From Gnomoniopsis sp. IMI 355080 (lineage: Eukaryota > Ascomycota > Sordariomycetes > Diaporthales > Gnomoniaceae), in NCBI GenBank assembly GCA_027946555.1, contig JAPEVC010000019.1:124001-188000 (forward strand): DNA of 64,000 bases, given 5' to 3'. This document shows, piece by piece, positions 60,713-64,000 of the stretch. Every line of letters starts with the position of its first letter. Positions within the stretch are counted from its first letter, which is position 1. The position numbers and the translations under genes are program-made. The notes beneath the pieces were generated by a model that did not search any database, had not been told where the DNA came from, and saw only the letters and a program-made list of their open reading frames with translations.

Positions 60713-63700
60713 TACGGTTCACTGATCAGAAGAATGTCTCAAGTGAGCGAATAAATGAGAGAATAAGATGATGCGATGAATTTCTTTTCGAGTGCTTTCC
60801 CCCCTTCGGTGTTCTTTCAGTACGGTGCAAAGACGAATATTATATTTATACTACATTGTACAGATGTCGGTCTCTACTGATCCGAGACCCGGAATGCCTT
60901 ACCCATTTTACCAGTGACAACTTGAGATGGGATAGGTCTTGCGGACATGCGGATATAATCTCGTCACAAGTATCAAAGGTAGAGGGTAGGAGGGTCCTTA
61001 ACCGCCAGCATAGTAATGGATTCTATGTGACAACGGCCCGCCCCCCCCTGGTGACCCACAACCGACACATGATTACGTGATGGAACCGACAGTAAGACGA
61101 CGACATCCCATTGCCCAGTGAAACAGCCCAGCGATGCCGACATCCACAAACAACCTTCAAGCATGGTCTCTGTCGCGCTTGAATTTGACACCATAGTTGT
61201 CCCGGAAAACATGATGCTTTCAAGGTTGGTTTACATCATCTAGGATCTTCGTGACCACTACTGTACATGCTTAGGCTAGGTCCTGACCAGAACAGGAGCA
61301 AGCTGCAAGCCTCTCTCTTAGGGCGAGTGAAGCTATCGAATTCAATGGACACTGGCTTTCACCATAGGAAGTGGCATCACAAAAGACTCATTACACCAGG
61401 CCAAACTTGGCAGTAATTGCAATAATTTGACAAGCCGAACTTCAAAGGTTCCCAAACAGCGCTTGACAGCGAGACAACCTTGGAAGGAGGGCAGGTGTTT
61501 GGCCTGGCCTGCTAGGTTGGTAGATTTAAGTCTAGCAAACAATGAAATGTCGAGGTAATTTTCATAGATGACATTGATGTTCGCTATGGCTCGGAGATAT
61601 TTAACCATAACAAATCTTTGGGGGCGAGGATAGTGATTTTTCTACTTATGTACATTATAGCTCTGTTTTCCCAGCCATCTGAAAAGGGGGTTGATCCTCA
61701 AGGCCAGATGTTCATAACCACAACTGCCACGTGTCTCAATTTTTTTGTTTCTTCTTTTTCTTTTCCCACGTTCCCATCGTGCGGATGCTTTAGAACAACT
61801 CATTTATATATCATTGAATAGAAAGAATTCAGCTGTAATGCGGACCGACTACTTAGGTACCGTGAAGGGTTACAGAAGAACACTTCCTGAGACCATATTA
61901 AGGTGGTAAAGCTCGTACTAGGACATTAAGCCGCAGAATACCGGAAGAAATCTGGATCGAGATTATTTCTGCAATGGGACTTGACTAAGGCCGCCCCATG
62001 TACTTTCGAGAACATCCATGGTTTCTCTCAGGTGTACCTTCTGGGTTCAAGGTTTCTGGACCAATTGATTGATGACCTTCCATTTTCAAATTCAATAGTT
62101 ACATATATAACACACATATATCATTGTCAGCCTCCTTCTCTAGCCGACCAGAACTTGTTCATCCCGACCGTCACGCGGTTCAGCAAACAGCTGATTCATA
62201 TAAATCCTCATCCTTCATTCAAGTCTGAAAAGCTTGCTGAAAAGATGGTTGAGATGTCGCACTGACATCATCATCTTCATCACCCATGAATATCGCTCAG
62301 TGGACCTCCGAGCGGCGCCAAGTGTAAATCGGTAGGCGTGGGAGTGCAAACAGGGCCATTCGGGAAAGATCTCTCCAGTCACAATCCTCAACGTTTGAGA
62401 CGCTCAGAGGTGATTCTTCAGGTAATCCAGGTAAGTAAACCAAAAGTGACTCGAAATATCCGCGAACAGCTTTAGAAAATAAGGATCATCGTCCCCACTC
62501 CGAACAGATACACAAGCCCTTCCAGCAAGCGGAGCACGACATCGTCATAAAGCCCGCCAATAACACCCGGGTGAATCAGTGCCGGCATGGGTGCCATATA
62601 GCAGATCTTGGCAAGACTGAAGGTTCAGTCTCCCAGGGGCATATCATCAAACACCAGCTCCCCGGGTCACAAGTGAGTCTGAGCTGCTGCCTCGCGTCTC
62701 GTTCCCTGCGGAACTGCCCGCGCTATATAAAGCAGTAAATTGCTTCAACTCGTCTGGGACGGAAGTATGCTCTATGAGCTGCAGGCTCACAAGGGTAATA
62801 CAAGTGAGCAGGGTTCGTTGCGAGGGAGCAGCTTACAAGCGTGGTGAGTTATTTCAGATGCAAAAGTGGCCTGGGACGTCTGGAGGAAAGCGTTGCAAAG
62901 CAGCAGGTAAATTCCGAGCGATTTGAGCGCCTTTCCAAGGCTTCCAGCAATTTCGTTGCATTTATAAGTCGATCGACAGCGGTTTGAGAAGAGTGTCTTC
63001 GCCGAGAGCCCCCAAGATCGCCGCCTTCTTTGATACGGTTCACGTGCCACCAATTTTGGTGGCACCTTCAGCCTCGAGCTCATTCCGGCGTCCAATATAT
63101 ATATTCTGAGCGTCCACGTCTACGCCATGCCCGATCAATACCGCGATTGTTTCGAGAGCGTCCTTCCCGGAGTCAACGACCGTCCCACCGGTCCCTCGTC
63201 AACCCTCTTGGCCGTCGCCCTTCTATACATTCGCTGCATAAGATGGCACTCAAAGACAGAAGAACAACAAAAGTAGAAAATAAGAACAATACCGCCAAGC
63301 TAGCAGGACTGCTTTACAGTGGGCCGTGGCCTACTAATATGGACAGCAACCTTCGCGCCTTGAATTATTAGAATTCGACAAGATGACCAGAATCTTCTCA
63401 CCATACCTTGCCAGGCAGAGATGTATACAAGTGCTGAACTTTTTTTGAAGAAACGCTGCTGATTCTTAGGTTAAGACTGAGGCTGAGTCTGCTTATAAGT
63501 TGGACTGGCCGCTAGCGAGAAAATTTGCGTTCTGACAGGAGTCAAGTCTCGACTTCAACCAAAGCACGCAGACTTTGAAACGAAAGGATCGACACGATGA
63601 CAACGGAGATGATGTATGACGAACTGTTCGGCCAGAACGTGCTTGCAATACTAAATCCTCAGAGGACTTAAAGAGTCAGCATCGCAGGGTCCAGCACAGG

Positions 63701-64000
63701 TCAATCAACAGCCGCAAATCCAGAGGTTGAAGGCGACTTCACTTTCAAACATACAAAGACATTGGTACGAGACGCTGCCTGTCTTCAGAAATTCATAATC
63801 TAAGATACCAGGACACATCGCGTCTAGAAACACTGTAAAAAACACAGGTAGGTACATAGGCCAAATTGTTTGTAGATTGTGCCCCGAACTCATTTGCCTG
63901 TGAACGTTCGTCGTCCAAACAAAGCCAGCTTGGCTGTCCCTGTGTTCATCTTGCAGATGGAACAAAATACGCATATGATGCAAAAGTGAAGGCAAATCCA
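60713..64000. other. 3.3-kb terminal region, no convincing gene
   Basis: The left end is the decarboxylase promoter. Further right there are TATA-like sequences at 62722-62730 and 63096-63105. A 49-codon ATG frame starts at 63127 and includes a short hydrophobic stretch. None of these shows a recognised product. A run of nine C lies near 61042. A gene could begin near the right edge and be cut off. Confidence 0.4.

Overview
The window is nuclear DNA of a filamentous ascomycete (Pezizomycotina). Genes carry several short GT-AG introns (about 50-100 bp, CTAAC-type branch sites). The content fits a plant-associated mould: secreted GH43, GH127 and GH10-CBM1 enzymes, Zn(II)2Cys6 regulators and a HET-domain protein. 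A class is not proven. Intergenic ACCTAGGT palindromes suggest, but do not show, Sordariomycetes.

Layout. 1-11.5 kb: the 3' end of an ABC1/ADCK1-type kinase, a GH43 arabinanase with a GC-AG intron, a HET-domain protein (-), and a sugar/quinate-type MFS transporter (-) divergent from a COG3618 lactonase-like amidohydrolase (+). 12 kb: tRNA-Val(AAC). 13.8-20.7 kb: a NirA-like Zn2Cys6 factor (-) divergent from a GH127 protein (+). 22-33 kb, a housekeeping block: APS/PAPS-type mitochondrial carrier, ribosomal protein eL18, MRM2-like rRNA methyltransferase (-), a coiled-coil protein (-) divergent from OST3/OST6. 36-39.5 kb: a small three-exon gene of unknown function, TEN1 of the telomeric CST complex (-), and SNF7 of ESCRT-III. 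40.5-41.2 kb: a probable relic of an unknown gene. 43.3-52.1 kb: a giant acidic repeat protein of about 2,850 residues in three exons. 52.9-54.7 kb: a secreted serine beta-lactamase-like gene with an early stop and a one-base frameshift. 55.4-60.7 kb: a second Zn2Cys6 factor, a GH10 xylanase with CBM1, and a 2,3-dihydroxybenzoate decarboxylase (-). The last 3.3 kb shows no convincing gene.

How the genes fit together. The secreted enzymes act on arabinan and xylan side chains and backbone. The two amidohydrolase-superfamily enzymes and the transporter suggest uptake and breakdown of small aromatic or lactone compounds. The housekeeping block is not functionally linked to these. No dedicated biosynthetic cluster, transposon, CRISPR array or phage is visible. 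The least explained items are the small gene at 36.1 kb, the relic at 40.6 kb and the giant repeat protein. All exon boundaries were read by eye from splice signals and reading frames and were not confirmed by transcripts.
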